This document shows, piece by piece, positions 47,611 through 60,135 of a stretch of 64,000 nt of DNA. Position 1 is the first letter of the stretch. Every line of letters starts with the position of its first letter. The notes beneath the pieces are model-generated. The model saw only the letters and a list, made by a program, of their open reading frames with translations, did not search any database and was not told the origin of the DNA. The position numbers and the translations under genes were made by a program. The stretch comes from Styela clava (Eukaryota; Chordata; Ascidiacea; Stolidobranchia; Styelidae). The stretch covers positions 16,931,001-16,995,000 of the forward strand of contig NC_135254.1 of the NCBI RefSeq assembly GCF_964204865.1. The letters run 5' to 3'.

Positions 47611-48170
47611 GAAATATTTTCAAATTTATGATGCGCCAATTTTGATCCCAGTTCCTCCCCCCGCTTGCTGGTTTCTTTCTATTTTACCCACCACACTCTT
47701 CTGCACTTTGCCACGCTGCTTACTTGACTCATTTTTTCCTTGTGCTCTGGGCTTGGGGTTCGTTAGCTTTTTTCTCCTTCCCCTCCAACTATTTTATTTA
47801 TTTCATTTAGTTCTTCCCCCACTTGCGGTACACGCTGTTTTTTCCTTATGCTGTGGCCTTTTCTCAACTCGAACTAGTTTTTCAGTTCATCTGCCACCAC
47901 TCGTTTGTGGTATACCATATACGCTGGTTTCTATTTTACCCACACTCTTTGTATTTTATTGACTGCTCAGCTTGCCGCCACAGCCTCGCTGGTTTCTATT
48001 TATTCGTAATCGCCCTCGCTTGCTTTCCTGTCTGACGGCTCCCAATATTCCCTCGACCGCCTACCTGACCTGTCTGCTGGTCTTTCCCTACAATCTACCC
48101 TGTGGGGTTCAAACCCCACCCTTATACAGTCATACCTGGCCATAATGTTTAACTTCTATTCTACTGAAAT
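47611..48170. other. Pyrimidine-rich region, possible LINE 5' remnant
   Basis: C/T-rich DNA in which gctggtttcta..ttac recurs near 47668, 47930 and 47990. It adjoins the 5' side of the LINE fragment. A B-box-like gtggggttcaaaccccac lies near 48103-48120 without a matching A box. Confidence 0.35.
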
Positions 48171-50169
48171 AAATGCGTATTCTTGGGATTCTTTTGCAGA
48201 TATGGGAATGTTTTTTAACAACGCTCATGAAAATAACCGATCGAATGCTTTACAGCAAAATCAATGTTGCAATAACAGATTATAATTTTACGATCGGAAA
48301 AATCCTAATCATAACTAGACCTAATCGGACAGTTGATCACGCTTGTCTTTGTCTGCAGAATGGCGTGGCTCGTGGGGTGGTAGTATGAATCTTCATAATT
48401 CACTAGACTAGACGTTTTCAAGTATGGTTGTAACATTGCCTCGTTCACGTGCTTTTGTCTGTTTTTTGCAAGTTCTTAAGTTGTGTTTCCAAAAATTAGG
48501 TATAAATAGAACAATATCAATGGGTGTTATGTCTTTCGAGGAGATTAGTTGCGATAATCCAGAATACTTATAAACAGCACATAGTTAAATGTTTTGAATA
48601 GAAATAACAGGCCTGGACATATAAACCGGTTCATAAATGCCAAATCGCGAAAACATTTCAAAAATAGACATAAAACATTTGCAATGGTTAGGCATAGAAT
48701 GATTTTCTTATGACTACAATGATAAGAAACAGATTGTAAATTGACCCTTGATAGGATGAAATCTATGCATGCACATATATATATTTTTTGTCAAAGATGA
48801 TCAATTAAACAGCTGGGTTAAAACTTTTAGCATTGGCATCCTATTAGAATTACCAGGGAAAGTACAAAGTGAAGAAATGTTATTTACTCAGTACTTCTTA
48901 AGACTCAGGCTTGAAAATTTTTGTATAACTCCTTTACTCCACGTTCACAGCTCAGAAGTGTCATTTATAAACGGCAATAAGAGTAAATTGTTAGCAAAAC
49001 TAAATTTTTGAACCGGTGTTTGTTTTTAATTTATCGAAAAGACATATGACATAGTCACATAAGTCTTATGATTCCTTGTTCAATCCAGGTAACGTTGCAC
49101 ATATGTCTTTATTATTCTCCGCTGCAAATAACTTTTACTCTCTCAAATGTTCTGTTCAAAAGTCGAAGACTGATTTAACGAAATAGATGTACAATGCATT
49201 CATTTTTTAAATCTAAAAATAAAAAAATTTGACAAATTTTAGAAATATCGAGCACAAATATTCACATAAGTGAAAGGGTTTTGCTAGATTTTATAAATTT
49301 TCAGATTATACGTTGTAAACAGATTAAGCAGATAAGAACATTTATCAAAATTAAGTAGCAGAAACTACTTGATTGAAACTACTAGCAGATTGAATCTATC
49401 TATCAGATATTTAATTATTCTAAAATAAAATATGCAGATTATCATGTTAAAACGTAAGAAAAAGGTGAAATTTGGGTCGCAGAAAAGGTTCATCTCAAGC
49501 GATGTAGTTACCTCGTTCAACTATAAAAAGACAACGCACAAAAATTGTGTTCAGTTGCATTTTTCGGTCCGCAGATGGCCACTGCCATATCGTTAAAATT
49601 TATACCGGGCTTATACTAAATAGTTAATAAGGATGAAAGCATACCAAGTCTCATTAAATCTTCCAAGGTGTTATGTCGAATACTCTTCACTTACTTCAAT
49701 CTGGAATTCTTCATGACTGCCAACGTTGACCGCGCGCGAAAAATACATGAATGCTAAGGCTGCTTGCAACCGCTCGGTACAACAACACAATCTTTCCGCA
49801 CTCAAACACTCAATCACATTGCCAAAATAAAATCAATCGTGCTCATCCCATGACTCACTTTTTAATATAAAACATGACAAGTATGTATATAAAACAGTAT
49901 GTTGTTACAAAATTCTTATTCGATTATTGCTACCACAACGGACCTCGATAATGTTGCAAACGGTTTATAAAATTGTTAATTCTGTCAATAGTACAGGCTA
50001 TTTTTAAGGTCTTCGCTTGGGAATCTTTGAAGAAACACTCCATCCGGTTTTGAATGCGCTTTTCAATCAGAATGTGGGTTTGTGAAGTAAAGAATTGTGA
50101 GGTCGAATCGTTTCTTACAATTGACAACCAGTCAGCCAATAAACTTGATTTATCTGAATGTTTACTTAC
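48171..50169. other. Intergenic, 3' side of the minus strand integrin-like gene
   Basis: I searched the minus strand for further integrin exons and found none that I can support. A short phrase near 49690 (VNVGSHEEFQIE before GTAAGT) is the only weak candidate. The + strand frame at 48769-49011 is not recognised. Confidence 0.4.
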
Positions 50170-53100
50170 CGTCTGATTTTTCCTCACTCTAGGGAATATG
50201 CTATATGCAATAGATATTCCCATCGCTCCAAATTCCATCGTACTAACGGTGGTGTTTTGTCTGGTGTTGGATCCTTGAATTAGTATTATTATGCTTTAAT
50301 CAACTTGAATTATTATGCTTACTATAAAATTAACTGAAAATCATTGTATCAGTTAATTTCATAGCGTTATAATATTATTACCTTCCAAAGCAACAGCGGT
50401 GATGGTCGATTCCAATTCTTTGGCCACTACATCAAGTCCAGAAAATGTGTTCGTCATCAGCACCCGAGTATTGTTACCCTGGGGGTCACCTGTTGCAATT
50501 AACTGAAAGAAATAAAATGTCATAGCCAATTTTTAATATTTTTTCACTGTCTAGAAAAATAGAAAGATATATAGATAAAGCTTGTTTAATTAATGATTTG
50601 TCCACTTATAAATTTACCCGTGAAATAGATCGCGAGGCTGTGAAATATTATATTAACATAATGGGAGTATTATAAACGCCGTGAATTATCAGTGGAGAAA
50701 ATAGAATTTGAGGATTAACCTGTGGGTACAGACCAGAAGCGGGCTTGGAATCGCAATGGCAAGGGAGAAATGTTCGGTAAGCAGTTCATGTCACCATCAA
50801 ATGTGATTAATGCTCTAAATTGATTTGGTTGGCTGTTCCCAGAACTTACTTCATCGGCTTTGGGTCAGCTTTGTGCCGAACAAAGAGAGAATGATTATAA
50901 TTTAGTTACTAAGGCAACTTCAGACCGATTTTGTTTCTCCAAGCCTGGGAATTGTGTTAAAACTTATAACACCTATGTTCTCTTACATTTAGTTCAGTTA
51001 TGTTTACTGTGTTTCCGACTCCAACAGCATATGGTAAAACTCCGAGATCGCGCAAATTCTGTGCATTTTCTGTCACGTTTTCTGCGTCTGATGCTCTATG
51101 AATATGGTAGAGCATTTGAAAATATGTCTACACAAATCATTCATACATCAATATTATGTGTTATTTATTTGAAAAGATACGTCGAGGTTAAAATAAGAAG
51201 AATATAAATCTGAGGCAGAATGACATACAAGGTTTTATGACCATTTGCTCGAAAGCTTAACAACAATGCAACATTCAAAACAACTCGAATAAATGGATAT
51301 TAGCCTACTAGTTACTACTATGTAAGCCATTGTATAAATATCTCCACATCTAAATATTCGGGTCAAATATGGGACACGAATCAGGTGTATTGATAGTTTG
51401 CCCAAAATATTCTTGGGTATGTTCTTGATATTGCTACTGGGAAAACTCGTTATTCGTTCAAATTATGGATAAATCGCTTTCACTTTTAGATAAATGTCCC
51501 CTTTAGATAAATGTTTCACCCCAAGCTATTATTCCCAGAAATATGTTACTTTTATATTTTGCAATCTTTTTTATTATGTCATTATAAGTCAAGCAAAGTA
51601 ACCTACTGCCCATCAGTGAGTAAAATCATGATTTGCTTTGTGGTGGACTCATTGTAATGAAAAGAATTCTGAAAATCGTAGACGACTTTTTGTAAAGCTC
51701 TTCCGGTGTACGTTGTATATCCATTTAACTTGATCTTATCGATTTCAACCTATATGATAAAATTAATGATATCGTCAGGCTAATACCCGAATTGCGTAAG
51801 TCATTTTTGGCGATTTTGAGTTTTTTATAAAATAGGTATTTATGTAATGCTGCGCACCTGTCTGTTAACTCAGATTTTATTTTAAGAATTCCGAAACTCA
51901 TAAAAATTGAGATTTTGTATGATAGGCACATTTGTGCAATTGTTTCGTCATAATGAATTAACGTTGTTACCGTAAGACCATCGTGACGTCACAAAGGCGA
52001 AGTATTTCCAAGTTTTTGCATCTCAGATTCTAGCCTAGCGCTTATAAATTTGAATTTATACTACAGTATAGAAAGCGTGCACTTGTGATATTCACTGTTC
52101 AAGTCCAATTCACCGTGGTTAGCTTTTATATTGGGTGCATTGCTGTTTTATTCTTTATATTTAATCTTAGTCTTATTTCGGTGGGTGTGCAGAGCGTGTT
52201 ATATTGATGAAATATATATATTTTTAAACATAAAAAATAAGTAATTGAAACAGATTGGCTATTTGGGGGATTAGACATTGTAGATACTGAGAATTACATT
52301 CGTTTCTGGAATGTTTGGTTTTCAGGACTGGTGGATATAGTCAAGTTGCAAAATTGCGTATGTCCTCAAGTCATACCCACATTTCTGCCTAAGTCACAGT
52401 GCGCCTATATGACGTCACATAATGCGTCATACAAATTAACTTAAATCCGGCTACGATCAAAAAATTTAATCATGGCAAATTATTGAATCTCAATGGCATA
52501 ACAATATTATTACGAAGTTTTTTACCTTTTTTCTCAAAACTGCTGAAAATGACTTGCGCAATTCGGTTATTAGCGTGACGATATATTTTGAAAAACTTCG
52601 AATATTGCAAAATGGGGGATGAGATCGAACAACTATATCTAAGGTGTTTGGAGTTTTATTGGCTTCCCAAGTACCACAACCAAACGAGCGTCCATGAAAT
52701 GTAATGCTAAATAAAGTATAGTCTGATAAACAAACAAAAAAAACTCACGGCAAATTTTTCATAGGTCTTGTACTGTCCAATTTTAATATATGTTTTTATA
52801 AAATCTTGCTCATTGATGTTATGCCTGTGCAATGTTAGCATAAAATATAAATGTTTGAAAAATTATTAAAACATAGGAAAACTAGATTATTACAGATTAC
52901 AACGAATGGGACAAAACAGACCAAATTCAGGATATTTATAATTATATCCTTCGAAACGTGAATATTCGAAAATCTTTCGATTAGTGCATCAGCATCGTCA
53001 TCGTCGAATAATTCGCGAACCAAACTTTGACTATGAAGTCTATACCTAAATGATATTTAATAAATCTAGATTTTCCGTGAAATTTATTTCAAATAAATCA

Positions 53101-55224
53101 AATTTTGTAAATGTTCAAAAGCCCGAAATTATAGTTTCATTCAAAATCAGCCATACTTATAATTTTACTTAAGGTTTGGTTTCATTTATATATATATATA
53201 TATACTTACGTATCAAAATAATGTGAATATTGAACAACGCCTACAGTAACTTTTCCTGTGTCAATGTCCAACTTCTGTGTTATGTTTTTCACCCATTGTT
53301 TGACTATATCAAAACTTTCATTCCCAACTGACCCCGATCCGTCCAGTACAAAAAGAACTTCAACATTTGTTCCAGGGCAGCCTAAATTTATTGTTCGTAT
53401 GGTATTTTATTTTTGAACGGAAAAAATTCAATGCAAAAATATAGACTTGTAACAGTATCATCCACCATAATCTCCTCATGGATTTCTAGAGCCAATTTGG
53501 CTTTAACACTATTATGAAATAATATAATAATACGCGCAACTATATTGAGTCATTGAACGAATTAAAAAAGCTCATATGTGAGTAAAAACTTCCTGCTCGA
53601 TAGGAACGCACATTATGCTACGGAGGACTATAGGTAAGCCGTGTGTGACATTCGTTTAGTTTAATGTATTCTCTAATCTCTACAAAAATACTTTCGGTCT
53701 TTGTTGTCGTCTTTGTTAAAATTTGCTACTTATGCTGTATAAACTTACTCTGCAGTATGTGGATGTTCATGGTCAAGTACAAAGAGTTGAAATTTTTTTT
53801 AATTAAACGCTCGAAGATGTGATACACTAGTATTTCATACCTAACGATATTGTTCGGTCATCTTTTTGCCAGATCGAACCGAAGTCGGATGAATCGAAAC
53901 AAATTCCAGGAGTATATGACGCGTTACCGCAATCTTGTTTCCGAGTTAATGAACATGCCTACAGAACAATGATTTATACACAATGAACAGTTCAACAATG
54001 AAAATTCGTCACTTTGAAAAAGAGATATCCTAGTACGAAGATACGTTTAATATAAAAGTGGCAACCCACCATCGAGTTAGCGCCAGATTTCGATGCACCG
54101 AACATTCCAAAATTATCTCCCGGAAGTAACTTGGACGAATCCGTTAAGTTACAGTTGTGTGCAATACCATGACCTATTGTTGAATCGAATTCACATGACA
54201 CGATGCCTCCTCTTGGCTCTGAAATAACGATATACGTAATATTTTTATGTATTCTCCAATTATTCATGTAATCTACAGTCTAGCGGTCTAACCCAACCCT
54301 TTTTTTTAAAGCTCTCCCTTTTCTTACATTCCAAAACAGCCTAGACACAAAATAGCCGTATTGATAGGACTTTTTATCAGTATTCGTACCATTCTGCAGA
54401 GATTTACATCCAGCGCCTCAAATTAGCTCAGTCCGCAATGACGGATCGCCAGGCGGGCTAACTTAATGCTGGTTTACTACGAATTTACTACTACATTACT
54501 ACGAGCTAAATTGAGGAAGACTGCAAACTAACTATACCATAATGTTAAATACTTCAATTTCTAAAATTAGCTTGTAGTCGATAAAAGGCCTCTTACCATG
54601 GTCAGATGTTATATTTCTTTTATGTAATACCATTGATTCAGGATCAATCATTTTGGGTGCTCCGATTGTCAACCTTGAAAAATAACTAGAATTTGTTATA
54701 TTTCTCTTCATGGGTTACTACGATAAAAATACGATTTAAATTTTCTATATAATTTATAGCAAAAACGTAGACGTAGTGTTTTGGATCTAGAGTTGTAAGT
54801 TGATTCATCTTTGGTCACTGAGTTACCCAGAACCACATGCGCTAAGAACAGAAATACATCAAGTTACAAGAACACTATAACGGAAACCTATAATTAATTA
54901 GGTGGCGTTAATCCACCTGAACGCCTGTTTCATAATATAAGGGCTAGCGATAGAATGATATTTCATACAAAATTCTACTTCTTACAAATGCCAATTTATT
55001 GCTGGAGATACGTACCTTGATCTATTATTCTTGTCTGTGAATAAATCTAGATGATATCCATAATAACTATTTTCAAATTTCACATTTTCAGCCTGGAGCG
55101 ACATGTGCGTAATTGCTGTTTCATTCACAGCAAGATTCATCATGAAACCCTTTCCAACTAGTGCTGCCCATAAAAAAATTCCCCACACCATATTTTGAGG
55201 CCACATATTTTGTACTGATTCCAC
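50170..55224 (-). CDS. Integrin alpha-like protein with I (vWA) domain, paralogue
   Basis: Ten exons, minus strand: 55224-55016, 54673-54597, 54218-54070, 53958-53841, 53381-53210, 52824-52749, 51749-51607, 51095-50987, 50502-50382 and 50273-50170, together 426 codons. All ten exon phases match the + strand gene, and five exons (3-7) have identical lengths: 149, 118, 172, 76 and 143. The signal-like start MVWGIFLWAALVGKGFM precedes NLAVNETA and SYYGYHLDLF. LTIGAPKMIDPES and PGDNFGMFGAS are FG-GAP blades; ACSLTRKQDCG and YTPGICF carry the paired cysteines. The I domain has LFVLDGSGSVG, YTGRAL and LLTDG, so the metal site is complete. The last traced exon ends ...MEFGAMGISIAYS...KNQT before GTAAGT, so splicing onward is expected, but no later exon was found. 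Intron 6 carries a MITE. Confidence 0.85.
51772..52581. mobile_element. TA-flanked MITE, copy B, in an intron of the integrin-like gene
   Basis: The 810-bp element has ends TCGTCAGGCTAATACCCGAA and the inverse ttcggttattagcgtgacga, with TA on both sides (51770-51771, 52582-52583). The interior matches copy A (40813-41638) in reverse, for example ttatattgggtgcattgctg. It separates the exons 52749-52824 and 51607-51749. Confidence 0.85.
54893..54985. repeat. Direct repeat, copy 1 (intron 1)
   Basis: The stretch ggcgttaatccacctgaacg...ggctagcgatagaatgatat...acaaaattctac recurs at 55614-55705 with about 85% identity. The copies flank exon 1 of the minus strand integrin-like gene. Confidence 0.8.
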
Positions 55225-56305
55225 CTAATTAGTATATCGGCTACAACCTTAAATATTTCTTATGTTCGGCTGTTACGAAAAAACACAATGAAAAAATCCA
55301 GCATTAATTTCAAATGCCACGTCGGTGTAAATATAGGGGAAGAGTGCGATAGAAAAAAAAAATGCTTTCTATACATGTCACGCCTAGTGAATAAGTGCGA
55401 GCGTACGCATATTATAAAAGTAAGGTCATGGGATGAGAATCACCAATTTTGACAAAGACTCAATTATAACATATAACTAATTCGTTAGAACTTACAATAG
55501 TTGTGACGGAAGCTCTATACAGATTACCTATAATGATCTGTGGCGTGTATTGTTCTATACTTATTACGCATAAAATTCGTTCTGTTACTTTGTACAGTTT
55601 CCTTGTAGTCAAAATGAATTAGATGACGTTAATCCCCCTGAACGCCTGTTCCATAAAAAAGGGCTGGCGATAGAATAATATTTATACAAAATTCTACCTA
55701 TTAAATAAGTAAATAACTTACTACATAAGTCTCTTAATGTGGCCCTTGTGTACACTCGGGTTTCCCATCAAGCATAAAATCACAATCAAACAGTTTTATT
55801 CAAAAAGGTGCTCACATGGATAAAAATGCATTACGTTTAACCAGTCAGTTGATTATGAGTACCGTATATTTTTAATTCGCTGTGTAATGGAAAACTAATT
55901 TGTGTGTTTCAGCTAGATGTCTGAAGTTGGTTATATGGCCCATCTACAAAAATGCTGCAAACCACTACCCTATACCGTCCTGGAGGGATAAGTTGCTTTT
56001 CAGAGTTTCAAGGCTGTTTTTAAGATCCAGTGGATTACTTGATTATGTCTTGGAGGTTGTCAGTGAAGTTGAATTATTGATCTTTGGATTTACGTAATGG
56101 CTAATAAAAAGACTTTTGTTTCACCTGGACATGCTTCAGATTTGTGAGGATTCCAACATGTCCTGTATGTTGTGAATGCAAGCCCCAATTTCACCCCTAA
56201 CATTGGACATCTTATCAAAAATACACGGGCAAAATCTCTATATAGACTTTGAAGGTTTCGTCTGATGTTTTGCATTCCACACGGTTTTTATTACGCACAG
56301 CCACC
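55225..56305. other. 5' flank of the minus strand integrin-like gene
   Basis: Apart from the repeat copy, nothing is recognised. The promoter should lie here. The frames at 55900-56097 and 56090-56275 have no family resemblance. Confidence 0.4.
55614..55705. repeat. Direct repeat, copy 2 (upstream of exon 1)
   Basis: Partner of 54893-54985 (gacgttaatccccctgaacg...ggctggcgatagaataatat). Together they bracket 0.6 kb containing the first exon and putative promoter. Confidence 0.8.
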
Positions 56306-58852
56306 AATAGACCTTATTAATTAAAAACCCATCCTACGCGCAAAAAGAAAAGTGATGTAAACAAAAAAATTTTAACATTAGCTCTTATGGGGAATGTGAT
56401 CACCAGAGCAGAAATTCGCATTTTTTGTAATTTTCTAGATATCTTTCATTGTAGACGTGGGCAGTTTTGAAGATAGAATATTTTTTTACATCTTTTTTGA
56501 TATTTTTATCATCATAAACATGGTCAATATTTTTGATAATCGTTCATTTAAATTTTAATGAGCGCGGTGTTTCCGATGATGTCTTTCTCGCTGTACCATG
56601 AGATGCTGCCAACGCGCCGTGCTCTGTGGGATATGCGCTGCAAATACGGCGCTAATGTCGCTTTGGGTACGGTAACGGTACTGGAAGCGTTTAACATTGA
56701 CAATCTATACCCCATACCATTTCTATCACGTTTGTTTACTGGTTTTACGCATTTATACCTGTACAGCTAGCAATCATTTACTGAAGGTGTATGCTGACGT
56801 GTTATTTAAACTACCGGTATCGCAACAAGGCTGCAAGAGGTGAAAACTAAATTATTTAGTAAATAGGCCTACGAACAAAAATGTTGGCCAGCCTGCCAAT
56901 AGGCAGGATAAATTCTACGGTACCGGTATACAAAAAATATGAATACCTCCAACCTATAACGGTACAATACCGGTCTCCTAACTAGGTTAAAAAAAACATG
57001 ACTGAATACGAGTGAGAGATTTATTTCGTCAACCAGAATACAAGCATTGAATCATCAAAAATTATATACAAAACACACAGTTATTCGGTATAGACTGGGG
57101 AGCGATAGCCTACGACAGGGTTGTCCAACCTTTTTGGACGAAGGGCCACATTCAGTTTACGAATCATTGCGCGGGCCATTTGACATGGTAGTTATGTTCT
57201 AGTTTTCACTACACCGACTACAAATCAATAAAAAAACAAACAAAGCACCTACATCATAAGAAGAATGGAAATACGAAGATACAGTGAGGTCAAAAGTTTC
57301 AACCACACATAGATATTTCAATGGGAATTATGGCACTGCGTTTATCCAATAAGTTTGTCAATGGTAGGTGCAGTGGACGATGTAGCAATGCGGAGCGGGT
57401 TTTTCACGTGGCTGTCAGAAATTAGTATCGCATGGGGGATTTTACATGGTTAATCCATGAAAGAACTGCTCCTAGAAATAGTGCTGTCAAATATTGAGGT
57501 CATAAAACTGCTTCTTCAAGCTTCACAGAAAAAAAACAGGAAAACAGATTGAAATACATGGCAGACGATAAAAATAAATTCAAACATGTCACACTAGCAA
57601 TAACGACCACAAATGTACATAAAAAATGCTTTCGATAGCTAGGTGGTGCTTCTCGCGCATTTGAACGACAATTTTTTTATTAGAGGTTTCAATAATGGCT
57701 CAGATTTGTGAAAGATATTGGGTTTCGAATAATACCGCGCGGGCCACTCGGAAACCTTCGGCGGGCCACGGGTTGGACGACCCTGGCCTACGACCATCAC
57801 AGTCAGCTCCCCCCTGCCCCCAGTGTTCGCTATCAAGTTTCACAGTTAGTTTAGATGTTTGAACAATTTAACAAAAAACGCTACTCTTTGGAGGAAGGGT
57901 TGACTAAGTTACGGAATATTTTTGGATTCGGTAAAAAATAGTAGTCCATTATTAAACCACTGCTTTTTTTGTAGATTTTCACTTAGTGGACACTCAGCAC
58001 GTACAACAGTTAATTTATAAAAAAAAATTGTATATTAATAACAAATCAGTAGAAGTCAGCTCGGGTATTCGAACATGTGATGATTGAACTGATAAAAAAA
58101 TTTGAAGTCACGTTTAGGATATTCTATTAAACAACAATGGAAAAGGTACATTGGAATCAGTCAAGCTTCAAATGCTAATGACATTAATGAAAAGAATATG
58201 AGAAATGAAGACTGAAGTTTCCATCTGAGACATTGAAAGACGCTAACACCTTATAGACTTGATAGTGTGGAAAGCCTTCTCACAATGCAGTAATAATGGA
58301 ACCTATATTTATAATATCATTATACAGATTTTAAGTTGAACTATATGTTTAATTAAAATATCTAATCGTTGCTAATAAATGCTGAAAACCATTTATTTCA
58401 ATTTGCTGAATGATTAGGGCCAGAAATTTGCTGTAAGGACCATCACCAGGGCTGGATTTACCAATAGGCTAGGCAGGCTGAAACCCATCCAATAAAAACC
58501 AAAATAGGTCCTTCGTTGAACGCCAGTTGTGGTCCCGGTACCGGTATTTCTGTATTCTGTTATAACAAGCAGTTGGAGCGCATATCCCACAGAGCACTGC
58601 GCGTTGGCAGAATCTCATGGTCTAGTGAGAATGACTTCATTGGAAACACCGCGCTCATTAAAATTTCAGTATTAAAATATTTTATCCTCAAAACTGCTCA
58701 CGTACACAATGAAAGACATCTAGAAAATTACAAAAAATGCAAATTTCTGCTCTGGTGATCACATTCCATATAAGAGCTAATGTTAAAATTGTTTTGTTTA
58801 CATCACTTTTCTTTTTGCGCGTAGGATGGATTTTTAATGTATAAGGTCTATT
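56306..58852. mobile_element. Element with about 300-bp inverted ends and nested insertions
   Basis: Bases 56306-56650 and about 58575-58852 are inverted copies with indels: aatagacctta, cccatcctacgcgcaaaaag, gtgatcaccagagcagaaat, then gagcgcggtgtttcc and gagatgctgccaacgcgc. The short frames at 56558-56770 and 58516-58758 are mirror images from this pairing. The interior holds a 3'-end repeat (57012-57850), itself split by a hAT MITE, and a hAT-like end near 58449 (cagggctggatttaccaat). Confidence 0.7.
57116..57785. mobile_element. hAT-type MITE, 670 bp
   Basis: Ends CAGGGTTGTCCAACC and, on the other strand, CAGGGTCGTCCAACCC. Perfect 8-bp duplications GCCTACGA lie at 57108-57115 and 57786-57793. 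It interrupts a 3'-end repeat whose halves resume on both sides (ttcggtatagactgggg and cagtcagctccccc). No transposase. Confidence 0.9.
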
Positions 58853-60135
58853 AGACGTGAACGAATTTTCAAATTTGCCAGACGATCTACGTCTAGATGT
58901 TCTACAATCTACGGTCTACTATAGGGTGGTGCAAACTCCAAACCACGGCCCGCCGACACATTTCGTGCGGCCCGCTGAAGAATTTTAGCGTATCAGTATC
59001 AGTAATTTATTTTTTCCACCATTTGAAAATACGCAAGGTACATATACAGAATAAAATAAAAGAAGAATAGCATTTCAGGGTGGAGGGAAACGCTGAAAAA
59101 CCAGTACTGGTTATCGAGCAGCGACACCCTAGATGGGGTCTAACACAGCATGACGAAATAACATGAAATAGAAAGCTTAAAATGAATATGAATGAAAAAG
59201 CAAAATAATCACACTAAATAAAATTGTATATTGGAAACGTTCAAGTATCCAGCGGATTTTCAGGAAATCCAGAGTCTCTCGTTAAAATAAAAATAGACTC
59301 CAAGCACCATCAAGGTAACCACGGCAACTGCTCAGCTGAAGCACTGGCTGCGGGCGAGTGTACAGTTAACGTCAAACCTGATGCCGGAGGGATGTCGGTA
59401 TTGCAGTAGGAAATTAAGATTCTATTCAATGGATTGGACAATAAATAACAGGTAACAATAAATACTACAGTATTTTTTATATCTAATTTATGTAGGACAT
59501 GAAACTGTAGCAAATTACATGTCCACAATGAGCAGAAGATTGAAATATGTAACAACAATTGGTAAGTAGACTACTAGTGTAGAGGTGATACAATTCATAA
59601 TGACAATAGTTGCAAAAAAATATAAGAAAAATATAACATTTATTATCATATAGCATGTAATGGACTAAAATTTTGGAGACTGAAGTCTTAGTGATTGACC
59701 CAGCTCCATGTAGAACTAAGGTGCTTTTAAGACCGGGAATTGATTGATTGCGTGGCATAAATGAGCTTACTGCACACAGTAAGATTAGGGTGATACGCTT
59801 AAGATACTGTTATATCCAAGTACCTGCCACTGGTCCCATATTAGAAAGATATTGAATGGAATTTGAGCAAATCACAAAAAGAAGATACGAATATTTATCA
59901 TTCCAGGTATTAAAGACCCAACAGCTTGAAATGTGGTCAAATGTTGAGCTGACAATAGCAAGAAAACAAGACTCAGACATGATATCAACTGGAAGATGTG
60001 GCGGCACCGGATTGGTAAGTGGAGATCAAGAGTTTTTTGTATTTAGCTTTGAACATATTGTATGTTGTATCACGCAGGGTTTGGGGAATGCTATTCCAAG
60101 TTACTACTTTTTTGTATTTCAAGGAGTTTTGGGAT

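Noticed and set aside
48085..48130. tRNA-like sequence with gtggggttcaaaccccac
   Set aside because: The B-box-like arm is present, but no A box, acceptor stem pairing or cloverleaf can be drawn at the right spacing.
52925..53036. Minus strand frame reading VRELFDDDDADALIERFSN between I-domain exons
   Set aside because: Exon 53381-53210 joins 52824-52749 directly with the same lengths and phases as the + strand paralogue, so this stretch is intron.
56558..58758. Two similar small proteins at 56558-56770 and 58516-58758
   Set aside because: They are opposite-strand readings of the inverted ends of the element at 56306-58852, not genes.
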